Below, one piece after another: positions 61,731 to 64,000 of a DNA stretch of 64,000 nt. Within the stretch, counting starts at the first letter, position 1, and each line of letters starts with the position of its first letter. The notes under the pieces are model-generated. The model did no database searches. It saw only the letters and a list, made by a program, of their open reading frames with translations, and was not told the DNA's origin. This DNA is from Gammaproteobacteria bacterium. GTDB taxonomy: Bacteria; Pseudomonadota; Gammaproteobacteria; Pseudomonadales; Azotimanducaceae. Made by a program: the position numbers and the translations under genes. The DNA is taken from contig JABIZD010000079.1 in the NCBI GenBank assembly GCA_018666555.1, forward strand, positions 1 through 64,000. Direction: 5' to 3'.

Positions 61731-62054
61731 TTATGGCTCCGGTTTTAGACCCCTTAGTATAGTAAAAGGCAGTAGGGTGTAAATTAAAGTGCCATCATAG
61801 CTACCCAACAGGTATTCGTCTTCGTTGAGGTCTATCCAATGGGGAAGCTGCGAGTGAGGATGTCTGGGGTCCCAGTTTCTTTCGCTAGTGCAGGCCTCGA
61901 CCTGTAATTTAACTTTCCTCTGCAATATCAATGAAAACCCTCCCCAGTAAAAGTAGCGAATCGATCTATCGCGCATGAGTACGCCAATGGAAGCTTGATC
62001 TCCCTGCTTTAAAACGTCAGTACGTTGGTTGGTTCTAATACGGATACTGTACAT
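61731..62054 (-). CDS. Small hypothetical protein
   Basis: 107 aa, no signal peptide. Alternating hydrophobic pattern (YSIRIRTNQ, IRYFYWGGFSLILQRKVKLQV) suggests a beta-rich fold; a central segment has paired acidic residues (DLNEDEYLLGSYDG). No Shine-Dalgarno is obvious before the ATG. Family not recognised. It lies between PhyH-3 and the tRNA gene, convergent with PhyH-3. Could be non-coding, but the composition is protein-like. Confidence 0.5.
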   Translation of the reverse strand: MYSIRIRTNQRTDVLKQGDQASIGVLMRDRSIRYFYWGGFSLILQRKVKLQVEACTSERNWDPRHPHSQLPHWIDLNEDEYLLGSYDGTLIYTLLPFTILRGLKPEP

Positions 62055-62193
62055 ATAAACAGTATAAATGATTTTGCTTGGGCTGGAACCTCCTGATGGT
62101 ATTGCCTATACTGCACCTCCTTTCCTTGCGCATGTGATGGGACCAAAAGAGAGTATTGTTTGGTTAACGTATGGAATGGCTAGTTTGCACAGA

Positions 62194-62270
62194 CCGCTCG
62201 TAGCTCAGCTGGATAGAGCACCAGGCTTCGAACCTGGGTGTCGGGAGTTCGAATCTCTCCGGGCGGGCCA
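62194..62270 (+). tRNA. tRNA-Arg (anticodon TCG)
   Basis: A full cloverleaf can be folded. Acceptor CCGCTCG (62194-62200) pairs with CGGGCGG (62260-62266) including one T-G pair; D-stem GCTC/GAGC; anticodon stem CCAGG/CCTGG with loop CTTCGAA, so the anticodon is TCG (62228-62230), reading CGA/CGG; five-base variable loop; T-stem GGGAG/CTCTC with TTCGAAT loop. Discriminator G and an encoded CCA close the gene. The first base pair is C1-G72. No other tRNA lies within the window. Confidence 0.95.
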
Positions 62271-62283
62271 AACTACCTTATAA

Positions 62284-62721
62284 TGCTTAATAAAATCAAT
62301 TACTTAATTATTTTAAGAGTATTAAGGGTTGGCCTTTGTATACACATTTCAGCATTCAACATCCTCTGAAACTAAATCTCAATAAATGAACAGCCCTACA
62401 GCTTCCATGGCTGGTGACGCTGGTTGTGTCATTGCCGCTTTACAGTTTAATAACTGCTCAAAATGTTAGAGGACAGGTATATATATGGGGAGGACGCTAC
62501 GGTCTCTTGTGTACATGGTGTCTAATGGTATAGGCATTTGTATAGCCATCAGGGTGTAATAGCCCCTGATGACTTCAAAAGCAGGTGGTTTAAAATTGTC
62601 TGGATATATTTACATTGCCCCAAAAATTGAAGCATTTGGCATTATCGGCGCGGCCCGCTAGCAACAAAAATGCGTGTGGTTAATGCGCTGTTGAGGGGGT
62701 ATTCATATAGGGCCTGCTTCG
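62284..62721. other. Intergenic region after the tRNA
   Basis: About 440 bp, partly AT-rich. No gene, repeat or good terminator hairpin was found, and no second tRNA. A tRNA 3' end is a classical integration site, but I see no integrase or direct repeat of the tRNA end here. Confidence 0.45.
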
Positions 62722-64000
62722 TTATCCGTTAAGCGTCTCATCCAGGATATTTGCCAGCTGGTCGATGCCAAAAGGTTTCTTGAGAATTGGCCAGACATTA
62801 TTAATGTCAGCAAGTTCGGCGCTATCAAGTGAGTAGCCGGTCATAAACACAAATTTTAATTCTGGGCATTTAATTATGGCTTGTTGGAGAAATTCCGGAC
62901 CACTGGTCCCGCCTGGCAGAACCACATCTGCAAGGACTAGATCGAAGTCAGAAGTTTGTGCCAGGGTGTCGAGAGCTTCTGATGCACCAGTGAAACCGAC
63001 GACCTGATAGTTTAGTTTCTCTAACATTTTTTGCACCAGCGAACCTACTCTGCGATCATCTTCCAATACCAAGACCCGCTCGCCTTTAGCCTGTGAAAGG
63101 GTCTGATTGTGATCGTATTCCTCGATGCTTTCCTCTGGTTTTTCTGTGCGATTCAGATAGATTTTTACGCTGGTGCCTTTGTCTGCTTGGCTCGATATAT
63201 GGATATGAGCTCCGGATTGTTTCGCAAAAGCATAAACCATGGAAAGGCCTAAGCCAGTGCCCATGCCCAATTCTTTCGTTGTAAAGAACGGTTCGAAAAC
63301 CTGATCGAGTACCTCTTTGGTCATACCATGACCGGTATCAGTGACTGACAATACAAGGTAATCACCCGCTTTATATTTCGAGTTTAGGCTTGATTCGTTA
63401 CTATAGAGGGTGTTGACATTGGCATGCTCCTGATCGTTGGGATCCCATTCATCTTCAAGTCGTAAATTTTCGCACGAGATGGTTAACTGGCCCCCTTTCG
63501 GCATAGCATCCCTTGCATTTACCACCAGGTTCAAAAGAGCATTTTCCAGCTGTCCTGGATCGGCTGAGGCATGCCAGTGATCCGGGTCAATGTTGTACCT
63601 AATATCGATAGTCTCGCCGATAGAACGCGCTAAGATACTCGACATATCCTCAACCAAGGCGGCCAGATTAATTGGGATTGGCTTGAATTGTTGTTTTTTT
63701 GAATAAACTAAAATGCGTTGTATTAATTCGGCGCCACGGTTTGTAGCGTGCAAAATAGGATCGATATACTCGTTTATGCCAGCGGTGCTGTCGGCCAGGA
63801 GTTGTGCATTGCCCTGGATGATTGCCAGCAAATTATTAAAATCATGGGCTATACCACCAGTCAACTGACCAACAATTTCCATTTTCTGGGATTGCCTTAA
63901 TTGCCCCTCGAGTTTGATTCTTTCACTGACGTCCTCAAGGGAATAGATAACTCTTGACCAATCTTTTCGATGGGCAGGCGGCATAACCGTTCGGCGGCGA
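62722..64000 (-). CDS. Hybrid sensor histidine kinase, 5' end beyond window
   Basis: At least 425 aa visible, the frame being open to base 64000. The left part of the protein ends in a PAS/PAC-like linker (SLEDVSERIKLEGQL), followed by H-box GGIAHDFNNLLAII, N-box LVNARDAM-type (LLNLVVNARD), G1 VTDTGHGM, FEPFFTTK and G2 GTGLGLSMV: a complete and presumably active HATPase of the FixL/hybrid group. The C-terminal receiver has LEDD, phosphoacceptor Asp in LADVVLPGG and Lys in LKKPF. Sensor domains lie past the window edge. It is an intact counterpart of the decayed kinase at 18.8-20.7 kb. Stop TAA. Confidence 0.95.
   Translation of the reverse strand, partial: RRRTVMPPAHRKDWSRVIYSLEDVSERIKLEGQLRQSQKMEIVGQLTGGIAHDFNNLLAIIQGNAQLLADSTAGINEYIDPILHATNRGAELIQRILVYSKKQQFKPIPINLAALVEDMSSILARSIGETIDIRYNIDPDHWHASADPGQLENALLNLVVNARDAMPKGGQLTISCENLRLEDEWDPNDQEHANVNTLYSNESSLNSKYKAGDYLVLSVTDTGHGMTKEVLDQVFEPFFTTKELGMGTGLGLSMVYAFAKQSGAHIHISSQADKGTSVKIYLNRTEKPEESIEEYDHNQTLSQAKGERVLVLEDDRRVGSLVQKMLEKLNYQVVGFTGASEALDTLAQTSDFDLVLADVVLPGGTSGPEFLQQAIIKCPELKFVFMTGYSLDSAELADINNVWPILKKPFGIDQLANILDETLNG

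Noticed and set aside
62194-62721. Integration site of a mobile element at the tRNA-Arg 3' end
   Set aside because: No integrase, no direct repeat of the tRNA end and no compositional break were seen.
1-64000. Reassignment of TAG as a sense codon
   Set aside because: Proteins end at family-typical lengths at TAG, and most TAGs are soon followed by another in-frame stop or lie beside the next gene.

Overview
The window looks like chromosomal DNA of a free-living, aerobic, probably marine member of the Gammaproteobacteria. The basis is the gene set: cmoA-cmoB, monomeric NADP isocitrate dehydrogenase, UvrA, an RluA-type pseudouridine synthase, NupC-type and TcyP-type transporters, two hybrid sensor kinases, and many genes of lipid or terpenoid catabolism (three acyl-CoA dehydrogenases, enoyl-CoA hydratase, family III CoA transferase, P450, SDR, three phytanoyl-CoA dioxygenase homologues). 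The order cannot be fixed from the sequence alone. I see no phage, insertion sequence, CRISPR array or rRNA. There is one tRNA (Arg, anticodon TCG).

Layout. 0-8 kb: a truncated tandem array at the left edge, then SDR + NUDIX, an exported Bax-like glucosaminidase, a small hypothetical + phytanoyl-CoA dioxygenase pair, an adjacent pair of acyl-CoA dehydrogenases, and a NUDT19-like NUDIX protein. 8-22 kb: a 25-bp tandem array abutting the 3' end of uvrA, uvrA, a CinA-type domain protein + SMP-30 lactonase, a sulfatase without signal peptide, DUF6702 + M1 peptidase, a hybrid kinase with a decayed ATPase domain, and an MFS transporter lacking a canonical start codon. 22-30 kb: a 15-bp array, then MBL hydrolase - metallophosphoesterase - acyl-CoA dehydrogenase (likely operon), alpha/beta hydrolase, 5'-nucleotidase + esterase (4-nt overlap), and RluA. 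30-48 kb: housekeeping and metabolism (isocitrate dehydrogenase, TcyP, P450, REC-EAL phosphodiesterase, MFS, 2OG oxygenase, NupC, cmoAB, HNH nuclease, crotonase, CoA transferase, EcKL-like kinase). 48-62 kb: two paralogous MATE exporters facing each other around a phytanoyl-CoA dioxygenase, an ADP-ribosylglycohydrolase fused to beta-sandwich domains, a CBM9/beta-barrel outer membrane protein, an exported RidA, a wHTH regulator, a GPH sugar-type symporter and a third phytanoyl-CoA dioxygenase. 62-64 kb: tRNA-Arg and a hybrid kinase cut by the right edge.

Most genes fit uptake, oxidation and CoA-dependent breakdown of hydrophobic or decorated (sulfated, glycosylated) natural products. The 48-62 kb block is the most distinctive accessory region. 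Cross-cutting oddities are: four unrelated short-period intergenic tandem arrays; two genes whose conserved N-termini have no ATG/GTG/TTG but have a well-placed Shine-Dalgarno ahead of ATA or ATC; and TAG as the most frequent stop codon (19 of 49 called genes, against 18 TAA and 12 TGA).
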